From assembly GCA_027574665.1 (NCBI GenBank), contig CM050650.1, forward strand, positions 95,949,086 through 96,013,085: a DNA stretch of 64,000 nt, written 5' to 3'. The notes beneath the pieces are model-generated. The model searched no databases. It was not told the origin of the DNA and saw only the letters and a program-made list of their open reading frames with translations. The DNA is from Rhynochetos jubatus (lineage: Eukaryota > Chordata > Aves > Eurypygiformes > Rhynochetidae). Positions within the stretch are counted from its first letter, which is position 1, and the number at the start of each line of letters is the position of its first letter. Position numbers and translations under genes: made by a program. Below are positions 37,546-50,889 of this stretch, piece by piece.

Positions 37546-38045
37546 CATAAGCTGTACATTCTCCTGAAGTATTTTCATAACTCATCTAATGGCATGACAA
37601 TAAATTTGTATTTAATGTAAAGAGGAGGTGTGTGTTGCCACCTTATTTCCAAGCCCCAAATACAATATGGTCTTAGCAAAAGAGGCTTAGGGTTTGCACT
37701 GGTTTAAAACCAGCTGTCCATACTATTTACTGTCAGAAAGTTTCTATAGACAAGGGACTGACAGAGAGAGAACATTGTTGGTTGTGTGTTTACTGTGCAA
37801 CAACAGTTTCTGGTCATATCTGGGTTTATGATAAATGTACAGCTAAATCACAGGCCAACAGAAACCATGAAGAAACACAGAAAAGTGTCCCTAAGTACAA
37901 TAGGTATCACCAAGACATTAGTGCAGTGATATGTGAATACAATATTGATCAAGGAATTGTTTTCTACCTAAGTAAACTTTGAACAGATTATATCTTGTGT
38001 GTTATGACATAGGCTAAACAGCAAAGAGTATTTCAGAATGTAGTA

Positions 38046-38460
38046 ATGCTTTTACATCTTCGGTGGAAAGTTTATGGCCACCTTGCAGACTTCAAGGCAT
38101 CAGAAATCAAACTCCCAAACTGGTCTGATCACAAGAAACAATTTCTACAAGCTATTGTCTCCCACCGAAGAGGCAATGAGTCTAGGGCTTACTCTGTGAT
38201 TGATTCCACCACTGTCAATCCACATTGCATCTGCACCAGTGGTGTCCACTTCCATCAGGCACCATGCAAATATAGAGGTGGGAGATCTTCTGGAAGACCT
38301 CCTCTCCACACAACAGGTACTGTATTATAGGTGGCACCCAGGTGTACAACTTCAGTACTGCGAAGGTGGAAGTGAAACTACTTTGCATGTGTCAGGGGCA
38401 CCATTTGAATGTGTGCTTCAGGACATTGACTACAGACTGAGTACAAATTTACACAGTTAA
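38046..38460 (+). other. Unexplained pair of overlapping open frames
   Basis: Two plus-strand frames, 38046-38330 and 38200-38460, overlap in different phases. The second contains VGDLLEDLLSTQQVLYYRW and FECVLQDIDYRLST, which looks more protein-like than most frames here. A CAACAG/GTACTG sequence at 38311-38322 would fit a splice donor. No family was recognised, and no acceptor, promoter or polyadenylation site was identified. A degenerate retrocopy or an unknown transposon fragment with a frameshift is possible. Chance remains likely. Confidence 0.2.
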
Positions 38461-41040
38461 AGAGCTCTTGTACACTGAATTATTAATGTGTGCACACACA
38501 AACATACTTCAGACCTAGGAGACTGAAGAGGGCAAATGTGGGAAATGTATCTGCAGGCATGAATGTGAGTTATATCTTGGTGCTAATTGTATATACAAAA
38601 GAGTTTACTGCAATAAATTTCAAAGACACTTTTGCCAGTCAAAACTGATTTAATGAAACTGTAGGGTTTTTTTCCTCTGTAGAATCATGCAAATGTTAAA
38701 AAAGTTAGCATGAAGCATAATAGAAACTCCTGAGTTTTAAACACTTGCAGTTTCATTCTGAAAATTCCAAATAACATAGTTAATTTATTCATCCGTCTGA
38801 TAATTCTTACGGTATGCATTTATAACATGACAGAACATCTGAAAATATACTGTAGGACAAAGCAGAATAGATGAGTTCCCTCGTCTCAGATTTCCTCTCA
38901 TTTTTTCTGCTTAACAGGGGGACCTGAGATTCCTCTTGCCTGCTTCTCAAAGTACCTAACAGAGGTACTGAATGAAATTTAATTTTAATCAAAAATATGA
39001 TAGAATACATTAATTTCCTAAATGTCCCTTATTGGACAAATTACACCCTTGCAGTAAAATAAATTCTAAATTAACATTTTTCTTTCTTCAGTTGTACTTC
39101 TAATTTTTCCAATGGCATGGGTCAGAGAGAAATTAACAATGTCCTTTAATTTTAATGTCAAGTGGTATTTCAATTAACTGAGCAACACAGAGGCTATGAG
39201 CTGATCCTTTTTGAACTTTAATAATTTGTGGAATCAGTTCCTATCTGTTGCATAGTTCAATTGATTGCACTGTTATTGTGAAAACTTCCTCCTTGGTTGA
39301 ATAAGGAGATTTGCTGCAGGGCTCTCAGTTATCCTGCAACATGGATACAATGCTGCATTTCTAATGTGCAACCTCTTACTATGATAGTGTGTGCATGTGT
39401 ACGTGTAGTGTGGGCAGTTACTGTCATTAACAAGCTAAAGCACCTCTGATTTACCCAGTATACTTGTTCCTGGACAGGTCACAACTTCAGATGTAGCCAT
39501 GCAGCTTCTGATTACCTTCTGACAGATCCAGTTTCTTCCTAAACCTCTAATTAAGTACCCAAGTTCTTTATTGTGTCTAGACCAGTGAAACAGTTAAGAT
39601 CTTTATTGTTGTTGCCTGATATTCCAGATTCTCTAAATAAAACCAACAAAACTACTATAATTTTAGGAAGTGTCTCCACTACTGCACACAGAAAATGCAG
39701 GCAATGGATCAACAGCACTTATTGTCACCTTGGTCAGCAAGACAGAGACCAAGTTTGTAGCACAAACCCATTCAAGCGTTAACACAGTGTATTTTCATCC
39801 ATCAGCAGCCAAATAGCCCACAGGGCTGCAATGGTAACCTTCAACATATCCAAGCTATGTAGAGTGGGCTGGGCTTCCTCAAGAGGCTACTAGATGATTA
39901 GACCCCAGACCAGGCAAAATATATCTGCACATAAAAAAAGACACTCTGTAATCTAAATCAGCCTACATCATTCAAAAAGGGAAAAGAAATTTCAAATCTG
40001 TTTTGAATTAATTTTGTTTCCATAGCTGTAAAACAATACGCAAGTGAGCTGCTGAGGATACTGACTACGGCTAGTACAGGTCCTTACACAGGGACATTGG
40101 GACTGGACAGAGTCTTGACAACACCCAAAATAATTAAGAGATAAGTTCTACAAACTAAAATTAACTCTAATTATCTCTCTTTTTGGTCTATTTTGGCCTT
40201 CTTATTTTCACAGAATATTACTACAGAAGCACAGCAGTTCTGAAAGTATAGTGTTCACCAATAAACTGAAAATTAGCACTATTTTTTAAGATTAGGTTCT
40301 TTGACACAGTTTGGTTAAACAGAGATATCTCTACATTCTGGTATGTAATTTGATATTTGTATGCAAGAACATTAAATTAATTAAACATTTGTTAAACTGT
40401 GATGAGAAAGCCCTTCTTGGCCAATTACAACTGAATTTCCATTATTCTTTCTATTCTCAATTTCTTTTTTTCTGCCAAAATTTTTGAGGTGAATAGCAGA
40501 GACCTTTTCTTTACATCAAGTTTTAATAGATAGCTCATTCTCAGTCTTGAATAAGATCTACTGACACTTCTAGGTGCCGTAACCAAAACTCCAGCCTTGA
40601 AGTTATGAGTGAGTGAGGTGACTGACCCCCAGAACACAATTTGGAGCCTGTAGTTCAGCTACTGGAATCAGGTTAGTGTGCACTGAAAGAAATAACTGCC
40701 TTGGAAAGATGATCTGAAAAATTCACCAGTGAGGAACAACCTGAAACTACTTAATAAAGAAAAAGATGAGCATTTAACTCAAATATCGGTCTTTTCAGGG
40801 CCTTAGTGCTTGAATAAGACTTGAAGAAAGTGTCTTCTTCCTGGGAGTGGAGGGTATCAGTAAGCAAGTTTTTTAAATACTAACTTCTTCTCTAAAGGTA
40901 CTGAGTTATGATGCTAACTATCCTCTGTAGTATTTAGAATACCTCTCACTGTTATCAAAGCTTAAGTGAAATTTAATCTCTAAAAAACACGAACTCCCAT
41001 CTGCCTTGTAAGAAAGGCTAAAATGAAAAGTTCATTTGAA

Positions 41041-41090
41041 ATTCAGTTGAAATTACAGAAATACAATTCAATTGAAATTACAGAAACAAA
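41041..41090. repeat. 25-bp tandem duplication
   Basis: Two adjacent 25-bp units (41041-41065, 41066-41090), each containing ATTCA(G/A)TTGAAATTACAGAAA, differing at a few positions. A local replication-slippage product. Confidence 0.85.
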
Positions 41091-44000
41091 TATAAGGTTT
41101 GTGGGACTAGAGTAGTATACACAAAAAAAGGAAAATATTTTTTGACTTAGTGGTTTTGACTATTTTTTAAATTCTAAGAATATAAATCTGAAATGTATAA
41201 AAAAACCCTAGAGGACCAGCCCAGTCCTCCCTTTTCTTAAATAATTGGCTGATAGGTAAATTCATACTTCTGAGTCTCAGTACAGCCATCAGTCTTTCTT
41301 CTGGCATACTGACTCTTCTGTTACTTGCTGTGCAGTAGCCCTGCTTGAACAGGAAGCAGGAACATTATTCTACATCCATTTCATCTTTCCTATAAATGGA
41401 TGGTTAGGCACTGCCCTTTGTCTGAGAAACTGTTTTTGCATCACCCTTATCATCAAATAGATGTGGTAAGAGCCCTGTTTATGTGGGAGTACACTCTAAC
41501 CACTTGGTACATACAGAAAAGCAGAACTACTACCAAAAAGTGTAAGACAGACACAAGAATCTTTGAGGAACATTTTTCATGTAACATTTTTTTAAGCATA
41601 CTAGGGAAATGTTTAGCTGATGACACTTTCAGAGTATTTAGAAAATTCTGCACCTGATGGACACTACCAGGCACACCTGCTTTGCAGCAGAATTTTTAAG
41701 CAGAGGACTATTCTCACTGTAGCTATGTTCTAGTGCTATTTTAGCTACTGACTTCATTCTTTACTAAGATTTGATGTTAATCATATACCATAATCTCCCT
41801 GTTGCCACAGGGAAATTAAAAGTGATGTAGCCACAGAACTATGATCCACACACCTACAACAGCCAAGGCCCTGTGTCCTGCAGACCACACTACAGGTTCA
41901 GGAAGGCAGGGCACTCACTCTTGCTGGTGGAGGAGTCTCAGTCCCGGCTGTTGACCTGGACTTTATGCATTGCATTTCCACCTGGAGTCAGACTTCAACA
42001 CATTGCTGGATGTCTATGGATGTGTCTCATTCAAGACGCTACTGTTTTCCCTGCTTCTTACTTGTTAATTTAGGTTGTCATTGTAAGATGCCAATAACAA
42101 TGCTAGTCCCACCATTACTGAAATATCACAATAAATCTCTCTAACACTGGAAAGATGGTATTGTGTTATTAATGGCTGGGGATATGGGGGATATTTCCTC
42201 CTAATGTGTTCACCCAAACTCTATCCTAGCTACACATTTATACACTGCTTATCATACAGAATCATTGCATTTCTTAGAATGATTATACATAATCATTATC
42301 TTTCCAGGAACTAATTATCATATTAATTTCTCTCCTGTGCAAATCTACATTCCATGAGGAAGAGTCTCCAGGGTTCTTTAGATGGTCTTCGGCAGCTTGT
42401 AGTGGTCTTCCCATAATGCCTGCTGGTTGAACTTAAAGTTCTCCTTCCATATAAGGTGACAATTTGGCCTTCAATATTCCCTTTGTTCTTTGGAGAGGCA
42501 CATCTCCTTTGGTTTCTTCCCATATCCTGTTACTTAGTTCCTCTTTGATATTCTTGGTCGACTTCTTGTTTTGCTTAGTTAGCAAAGCTCATCTGCTATT
42601 TACAATACTTAATTTTCCTCATGCTTATTCATTACCTTCTATAAATTTTCAGGGTTAGGATTTTCCACACCACCACCCCAGATGAGTCTCTGTGACTTGC
42701 TCTATATCAAAGGTCAATTGTTACTTGAGTTACCACGAGTTTCCTATCTCCTACCACAAATATGTTATACAGATATAAAGTAGTTAAGAGTTCATCTGTG
42801 GGTTTAGTTTTGCATTTGCTTTTTTATTTTAATTTTTATTTTTTCCCCTGATATATACCTAAACCATTAGAACATGGAAGATGTAGTCCACAGCTTTTGG
42901 GAAAACCTCACTTCATTAAGGTTATTGTTATTTTCCTTGCTTTCCCAACACATACCAGCATCATCTAATGACTTAAACCTAGATAGACATGCTGAAGGTC
43001 CCACCTGCATAAGCAGTGCTTTAAGGGCGACATCACCCTGCTACAGATCGTTATTACCAATATCAACTTTATAAGATTCAGCTGAAAAGCTCAAAGTCTA
43101 ATCCAAAATACTGGGAAAGGATACACAATCCAGTTCTCCCCAGGCCACAAGTATTTTGAACAGTGGAGGTGGTAGGGGTCAGTAAAGCCACTTTGAAATG
43201 AAAGTTTCTAAATTTTTTCCAAGTTTCACATGCATTCCAAGATTTAAAACTCTGCATAAAATTAGGTTTGAAAGTACTCATTTTTATTCAGAATGAGGAT
43301 AAATTTTGATTGTAGCAGTTCAGTAAAATAGGTATTCTGTGTTCCCATCATCCCTCTAGCTAATTTAGTGCACATCATAGATAGATATTCCAGCTGACCT
43401 ATTTTTTAAAATCTATCACATGAAGATGAAACAATTCCCAGGTGTCCAACTTGGTACTCTGACACACACAACCATTTTTTTTTTTTTTTAATTTTAATCT
43501 AAAATGAATTTTAGATGGCTGAGATTGCATACCCCTGCTTTATCTCAAAAAGAAGGTGTCTTTTTAAGCTGCTGGCAATATTTACATCTATGTAACTGAG
43601 ATATTTATTTATTTATTGAATGGAAGGAATGCAATATAACACTAGATAAATGTTTTCAGAGATGTGGATAAAACCTAAACATACAAGAATGAAGGCTTAA
43701 GATATTTTCACCAACAAACCTGTTCCTTCCAAAAGTTTCTGTCTAATGGCTAGGATACTGGAACTTCAAAGTTTATAGATTATTTTTAAAGTATTATAAA
43801 ATTTCTCATAAAGGAATGTTCATCACCAAATCTTAAAGTCAGAAGCCACCAAAATACATCTATTTTCTTCAATTGTTAAATTGTCACATTCTTGTAGCAT
43901 GGGAAGCTAAAAAGAAGAGACCTACTAGCTAAAAAGTTTCAACATTGGTTTCTGTTCTTGACTTGGACTGATTTGTTAAATATAATTTAAAACCTTGGAA

Positions 44001-45759
44001 CAAACTTCAGCCTGCTGCTATTTCTCCTCCTGTTGTTTGTATTAAACAAGTTAGCTTTTCTGAAGCTCTATCTAAAGGTGGTTTTTTGTCTGATCTTGGC
44101 TCCTCTGGGTTTTTCTCTTCTCATGTCTTTAAGGCCCTAGTAAATTCAGTTGAGCAAACATTAAAAGCAATAAGATTTTTTTTCAAATAGTCCTTAGTGT
44201 AGACAAAAGTATGATTTCTGTGACATTCCTACTACTACAACTAATTTAATACTTAGTCTTCTATTGGACTATGTTTAAAAATAAAGCTTACAGTTTGAAG
44301 GCTTGTTTTTTATTTCTTATTTTCTGCTCTTTCCCAAGGCTGCCTTCAGCAGGATCATTCTTGGGAAAAACAAAATGAGCAAGATTTACCCTCATCATTG
44401 GCATTTAACCTTCAATGATGTAAATCAATAAAAAGCAGATTGATATCACAGAATTAAAGAAAATATAAGAACTATACTAAGAGAGAGATTGGCTGATCTA
44501 GTCTGGTTTTTTTGATCTGCACCTTTCTAATTGCTGGGTTTCCTTTCTTGCCCGTGTACATAGGATACGTGGGATTTGTTTGTTAAGAACATTTTTGCCC
44601 TGTGACTTAACCAGGATCTTCTGAATCCCATAAATCCTGAAACCTGGAGTTTGCAGTAGCTTCCCACTGTCTGTGACTGCTCAGTGGATCTGTCCACATT
44701 TATTCAACAATGTGTTTCTCATTGCACCTTGTGAGTTTTATGAAGCATACATGAGGGGATTTCCTTGTATAGAACCTCAAACTCCTGTATAGTTGTTAGG
44801 TCTGGAAATATTCATATATGCACTGTTTTGGGAACAACTTGGACATCAGGAAATACAGTACTTAATATTGTTTATATAATATTTATATTAATATATTTAT
44901 ATATTTATATTTATATTTATTTATATAATATTTACTAAAAGAGTCACCTTTACAAATACCTATGGTGTCAGCCATAGGTCTATAAAGACTTTTAGACTGC
45001 AGTATCATGACCTGAGAAAAGTCTAATAGGAAAAAATGTTTAAAAAAATGATTTGGGGGATCTTTTTGCAAAGAAAAAGACCATCAGTGTCTTCATTCCT
45101 CTAAATGAATCAGACAAACTTTTGGATAAGGGGGAGTGAATCCACAGGACTCATAGGTGTACAAATTGCTAAGTTTGTATAGAAAGAAGATAGTTTTCTA
45201 CTTACCTGTGCAGATCAGTCTTAGTCAAAACGAAATCAGCATCCTAGCACACTTACATTCGTACAAAGAATGTTGAGATAATAAGGTGAACCCAACAGCA
45301 AGACAAAAAGAATTTATAATTGATAACTGGAGAAAATAAGAGTTATTTAGCAGTTATTAGTAATCATATAATAAAACCAATAAAAGAGTAAATTGAGGTA
45401 CAAGCCATTTTTACAGAGAGAAAGAAGTTTCACTCACAGACCTAAAACTGACATGCATTCTTTGTACCTTAGAGGTTCAAATATGGAACTATATTGTGAG
45501 GTTTTACTCACATATTACTTAAGGAAGCTCTCATAAATAGCAAAAGAAGAGTAAGATAATATAGTGTTACATATTTATATTTTGGTAAAATTCTTGTACT
45601 TGCAAAGAAAAAAAAAAAGGAAAGAGAAATAAAGCACTTCAATCTGACTGTTCCATTTCTATGTTTTTTTGAAAGGCAGTGCTTTATCTCAAGGGCTTAT
45701 TGGATTTTCACTAAAGCATTAAAAATTCAGTTAAGAAATTGACATCCTCGTCTCTAAAT

Positions 45760-46839
45760 TGCAGAGTCATGGATTTGATGGGTGGACCACTACGTGGATA
45801 AGAAATTGGCTGGATGGTCATACAAGAGTTGCAGTCAATTGTTTGTTATCCAAGTGAAGATAAGTGACAAGTGCTGTTCCTCAGGGGTCGGTGTTGGAAT
45901 CAGCACTGTTCAACATCTTTGTCAGCGACATGGGCAGTGAGATTGAGTGCACTCTCAGCAAGTTTGCCAATGACACCAAGCTGTGTGGTGCAGTCGACAT
46001 ATGGGAGGGAAGGGATGACATCCAGAGGGACCTTGACAGGCTTGAGACGTAAGCCCATGTGAAGCTCATCAATTTCACCAATGCTAAGTGCAAGGTTCTA
46101 CACATAGGTCCCAAGCACAAGTACAGGCTGGGTGGAGAATGGATCAAGAGCAGCCCTGAGGAGAAGGACATGGGGGTACTGGTGGATGAAAAGTTGGACG
46201 TGAGCTGGCAGTGTGCGCTGACAGCCCAGAATGCCAACCATATACTGGGCTGTATACAGAGAAGTGTGGATAGCAGGTCAAGGGAGGTGATTCTCCCCCT
46301 TTACTCTGCTCTCTTGAAACCCCACCTGGAATACTGCATCCAGCTTTGGGGCCCTTAACATAAGAAGGACACGAACCTGTTGGAGTGAGTGCAGAGGAGG
46401 TCCACAAAGATGATCAGAGGGCTGGAGCACCTCTCTGGTGAGGAAAGGCTGGGACAGTTGGGGTGGTTCAGCCTGGAGAAAAAGTGGCTCTGGGGAGTCC
46501 TTCTAGCTTCATTCCAGTAGCTGAAGGGGCCAACAAGAAAGATGGAGGGGGACTTTTTACAATGGCCTATAGTGATAAGCAAAATGGTAATGGGTTTGAA
46601 ATGAAACAGAGTAGACTTAGATTAGTTAGAAGGAAGAAATTTCTCACAGAGAGGGTGATGAGGCACTGGAACAGGTTGCCTAGATAACTTGTGGGTGTTC
46701 CATCTCTGGCTGTCTTCAAGGCCAGACTGGATGAGGCTTTGAGTAATCTGGTCTTGTGGAAGTCGTCCCTGCCCATGGCAGGGGGACTGGAACTAGATGA
46801 TATTTAAGGTCCCTTCCAACACAAACCATTTTATGATTC
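45760..46839 (+). mobile_element. CR1 LINE, longest copy (about 1.1 kb), 5'-truncated
   Basis: Plus-strand CR1 starting in the reverse transcriptase thumb region ([26 protein letters not shown]-like). It continues with SVLESALFNIFVSDMGS and CTLSKFANDTKLCGAV (45864-46052), KYRLGGEWIKSS and [20 protein letters not shown] (46059-46358). The 3' part shows AGGCACTGGAACAGGTTGCC, CTGCCCATGGCAGGGGG and a tail ACCATTTTATGATTCT. Several stops and frameshifts split the frame, so the copy is inactive. It is the best local reference for judging deletions in the copies at 5.1 and 11.9 kb. Confidence 0.95.
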
Positions 46840-49008
46840 TTCAGTGTATTGTTGCTTTTTAAGGGTATTATTATTAAAATTGTACAAAAATAATTCCCTA
46901 AAATCCCCAACTTAAATAAAACAGCATATCTGACAACATGAAAGCTACAGTTATATTCATTGGTATACCCATAAAATAGTATTTTACATAGATGAACCAT
47001 ATAGAAGAGGAAACCGGCAAAGAAAGGCAAGCCTGCCCAGTATCACACATTAGGTCACCCAAAGTCCAGTGTGTTTTCTCAGTATGTCTTCCACTGTGTC
47101 AACTTGCAAGTGAATTTTTTAAACAAAGATATGTATCCTGCTTTAAGACTTTTTTCAAATAGGATAGATACAAATCCTCATGAGACAGGAGATGAGACAG
47201 TGGAGACTTACTCAGTTCTGATTGCTACTCAGCTCAGAAACTTAGTTGTCTGACAACCCAGTGTAGTGGTTTAGCAACCTGAATGAAGGAGCAGTTGGGC
47301 AATGTAGCACATCAAGCCTCCTGAATCATGAGCTGCACGTGACCTGGGTTGCTTTCGTAGTGGACCTAAGGTCACTTCAAGTTGTTTCAACAGCACAGGG
47401 TTTTTCAAGAAATCTGTTACAGAGAACATGAGACATTGGACCTGGGCATAATCCTTTAGGTAAAATCTTGAGAAGTCTGCATACAAACCATGAAGGGATG
47501 TTCTCAGAGATTTGAGTTGTCTAGATAAATGGTATTAAATAGGACTATTATTTGACTTTTATTCTTAAGCATTCTTTTGGGCACAGTTCTTACTGTATAG
47601 GGTTGGTATTTTACCTTGATTCTTGACTGTTCTTGCACTCAGAACCTACCTGTACTTCCACCTATCTAGTCGGTTGAAGTTAGTTTTTCACTTATCGGCC
47701 TCATTTTACTTCCAGTATTTGGACATTCCTGGTTATAGGTAGGATTAATTTCAATAGAGGAATTGAATTACTCAAAGTACTGGAAGTACTTTCACTTAGA
47801 TTAAAGTACTATCACTTGCACTCATGGTTAGGGTAACACTCCTAGAATGAGTGCTGGAACTGAGAAAAAGCCCATGTTTGAAGCATTTTATTTCTTGATC
47901 AAGCAATTGAATAACGATTTTAGTATGCATAAGCTTTTATTAATTTTTATTGTAATTTTTAATTATTCTAGTATTTAATCAAAATGTGTCTTTGATTCTG
48001 GTAGGTTTCACTAGAGATGAAAGATGTACATCCTCATATACATTAGATCTTGTTAAGCATATGACATGTCTTTCATTCAATTATATTAATGTGTTCAAAA
48101 TGGAAAAATAAAAGAAAATATTGCTCTGTGTGTGTGTGTACTTTTAACTCTGAAATAGCTGTGGTGAAGAATACATTCACTTCCTCTTTCTCTATGTGCA
48201 ACTCCAACAACAGTAAATGCTAAACCAATTTATGATAAACATCCATTTTACTGCTAAGCACTGGTAAAGTGATTTAGAAGAAGTGTGGGAAGGGTGAGAT
48301 GTAGGATGAAGACTATAAACCTGAAAATATATGTGCCTAATTTTAGGAAAAGATGAATGTAACAGTGAAGCTAAAATCAATAAAAAAGAAAAGTGCTATG
48401 GTAGAAACAGCAAGTCAGCTTTAAGTACAGCATAGAAGCTCTGCTGGATGCTGCCATACAGGAAGATTATAATAAATTGCAAGGTGTGAATGGAAAAAAG
48501 ATCTTGACTAAAGCCATTTCTATCCTGAAGATAACCTTATTTTGATTTGTGTATTTATGCATGATCATCCTTTTTTTATTACAGATATTTTACAGTGCAT
48601 TGACTGCACCATACTTTGAGTTTGAAACAGACAAATTATGAATTTGGATATGAGTGGGTAGGTGTAGGCCGTTTTATCACGTGTTTGAAACTGATAAGTA
48701 GATATAGCATGAGGTATATTACTATATATATTTAAATATATGCTCATTTCTGTTATGAAATTCATGCTTAATTCTGTTATGAAGGTTTTTCAGGATTTTT
48801 TCCTAGTTCTTAGATCATGTATGAAGTCTTATTGTATAGATTACCATCTAGCTTCTTTTTCATAAATGCTTATTAATATGTAATCATAATTTATTTTAAA
48901 TTTGATGATCCATTTTGAGGAATTCAAATTAAAATTATCTATATTTGCCTTTCCTTCAAAATAGTTTTAAAGCTTTGTATATTGTTAAGATTGGAGTAAC
49001 AATATTCT
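46840..49008. other. Gene-free interval between two CR1 copies
   Basis: About 2.2 kb of AT-rich sequence without a supported gene. A (TG)n run of only a few units is at about 48127-48139. Nothing else was recognised with confidence. Confidence 0.6.
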
Positions 49009-49111
49009 AGGGAGGGTGTCCCTGCCCATGGCAGGGGGGTTGGAACTAGATGATCTTTGAAGTCCCTTCCAACCTTAACCATTCTATGATTCTATGATTC
49101 TATGATCATAC
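49009..49111 (+). mobile_element. Short CR1 LINE 3' end with three ATTCTATG units
   Basis: About 100 bp: GTGTCCCTGCCCATGGCAGG, then GGTTGGAACTAGATGATC, AGTCCCTTCCAACCTTAACC and three ATTCTATG units before ATCAT. The clean tail and high match to other copies suggest a comparatively recent insertion. Confidence 0.95.
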
Positions 49112-50045
49112 CTACCTAGATCACAGTTTTCTATTTCATAAACATAAGTGCAACATATTTTACCATCACATCATGCATGCTCTAACAAAATGGTATCTAT
49201 AAAACAGTTTGCTTCATTTTTGCAATTCAAGTTCTTTGTGAAAGGTAGGGCACAAATTATTATTTCCCCCTATCTGAATTAACGCTTTAGCAAGTTCTGC
49301 TTCCATGTACTTAGTTCCATTGATGTCCAGCCATAACTACTACTCTTACTGAAAATTTGAACTTGTTCTGGTTAACCATCACCTCTAATCAAACATTTCT
49401 GATGCTGTCTCTGTTCTATTTTTCTTTATATGTCTAGAAACCATTTAACTGTATTTTATGTTTTATAAGATATCACAGTTTGATTTTTTTCAGGTTTTCT
49501 TTATTTTTCTTGATTTCTGAAAACATTACCACCACTGTTTGTCATGATTGTGTTTCTGTTTATTTGTTTGGTTTTGCTTCCAAATACATTTTACTTGCTG
49601 TTTTCTTTCTGAGTTTATTCATATGATCAGCTCAGGAGCTCTTCTCTGGGCTGAAATCAGACTGCTAGATAGGTGGGCAGAATGGGTAGGTTCTGAGTAC
49701 AAGAACAGTCAAGGTAAAATAACAACCTCATATAGTAACAAGTACCCCCAAAAGAATACTTAAGAAATTAAGTAAAAGAATAGTCCTATTTACAGTCCAT
49801 CTAGAGAACTAAATGGAACACATCCCCTCATAATTTGTTCTGGAGACTTCTCAAGCTGCAGGCTGGTCAAAAATAGCTCAGAGAGAACAAGACTGATGAG
49901 CCTCAGCCAAATAAATTGACCTGTATTCAAAGTGTTTCTGCAGGCTGGCAGGTATGTCACAGGATTGGAAGGAGATCTATATTTTTTTAGAGTAAAATCT
50001 AGAAGCCAGAAAGGTTGTACAGCCTCAATCAAAAGGATGATAACT
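49112..50045. other. Gene-free interval
   Basis: About 930 bp of AT-rich sequence with no recognised gene or repeat. The last five bases (TAACT, 50041-50045) are the left copy of the target duplication of the following LTR. Confidence 0.6.
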
Positions 50046-50851
50046 TGTGCTGGGTTCAGTCAGGAAAGGGTTAACTCCCTTTATTCTGGTTGCCAAGGAA
50101 CTCCATTGCTGGATGCTAAGAGAAAACATTGATAAGGCCTCAGCTGGTTCTGGGGATGGCCTGTACTGAACCGAAGGTCTTTTGTCCGCTTCGGATACTG
50201 TAGCTGACCCAGACTGACCAAGGAAGTAATTAATTCCATAGTACATCATGTTCCAGTCTCTTGGGTGGGGAAGAGTGTCCGGTAGCTATTACTCTTCCTT
50301 CTACTCTTCCCGTTACTCTCTCCCTTACTCCCTTGTCCGTCTCTCCAGGGAAGTTGCTAACCCTCCTGAGTTAGCTGCTTTGCTAACTCCTGTGCTGGCT
50401 CATTCGTGTGGGAACTAGTGGGTTGTTTAGTGTTCCTGGCCGTTCCATCTCTGATAGGGTTCGCTCGGAATCTGCTGCGTTAGCTCCTGGGCTCTGGCCC
50501 TCAGGCTGTGGCTCTCAAGCTGCAATCGCTCTTGGGCTGTGGGTCTTGGGCTCTCTAGGTCTGATTTTCATCACTCAACATCTGGGTGTGCTTTGGTCAG
50601 TGGATGGTGGGAAATTGTATCATATTGCATATATATTGTATTATATGTTTTATTTTCTACTAATTTAATTATTTTTTAGTAGTAGTATGCGTATATATTG
50701 GTTTAGATTTAATTAGTAAAAAGTTCTTATCTCAATTTTGCGAGCTTCCTGATTTCTTTTTCCTCCAATTCATCCCCTCCACTGGAGGAGGGTAGGGGGA
50801 TTTGTGAGGGTGGCTTCATGCTATTTTGCTAGCCGGAGTTAAACCACAACA
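50046..50851 (+). mobile_element. Solo LTR with 5-bp target-site duplication
   Basis: An 806-bp element beginning TGTGCTGGGTTCAGTCAGGA and ending GGAGTTAAACCACAACA, with the canonical TG...CA termini. TAACT stands directly before it (50041-50045) and directly after it (50852-50856), a perfect 5-bp target duplication as produced by retroviral integrase. No internal viral sequence is present, so it is a solo LTR left by recombination between the two LTRs of a provirus. The termini resemble the ERVL-type LTRs elsewhere in the window, but the middle (pyrimidine-rich ACTCTTCC repeats, GCTCTGGCCCTCAGGCTG) differs, so it belongs to a related but distinct family. A 78-86-codon frame inside it is not a gene. 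Confidence 0.93.
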
Positions 50852-50889
50852 TAACTGTCTACATTTAAACAAAAAATCCAGTCCCAAAA

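Larger units (their letters stand above)
36185..45759. other. Gene-free interval
   Basis: About 9.6 kb without a supported gene or a recognised large transposon. It contains a GC-rich patch (37165-37545), a pair of overlapping open frames (38046-38460), a 25-bp tandem duplication (41041-41090), a T15 tract at 43475-43489, an AT-rich low-complexity stretch (44868-44935) and an 8-bp-stem hairpin (44958-44979). No 3' LTR or env is visible just after the ERVL remnant. Confidence 0.6.

Noticed and set aside
37188-37559. 123-codon minus-strand frame
   Set aside because: A long open frame is expected in a GC-rich, TA-poor patch; no domain or start context supports it.
44445-44510. Possible degenerate CR1 3' end on the minus strand (ATCACAGAATTAAAG, GATCTAGTCTGG)
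   Set aside because: Only two short separated matches; not enough to support an element.
45881-46407. Minus-strand frames of 87-118 codons
   Set aside because: Antisense readings of the plus-strand CR1 at 45.8-46.8 kb.
46979-47070. Possible second MIR-like fragment (ATTTTACATAGATGAA, AGAGGAAACCGGC)
   Set aside because: The blocks are out of register with the core order and too short to separate from chance.
47268-47300. TGTAGTGGTTTAGCAACC resembling a minus-strand LTR terminus
   Set aside because: Similarity ends after about 18 bp; no LTR body follows.
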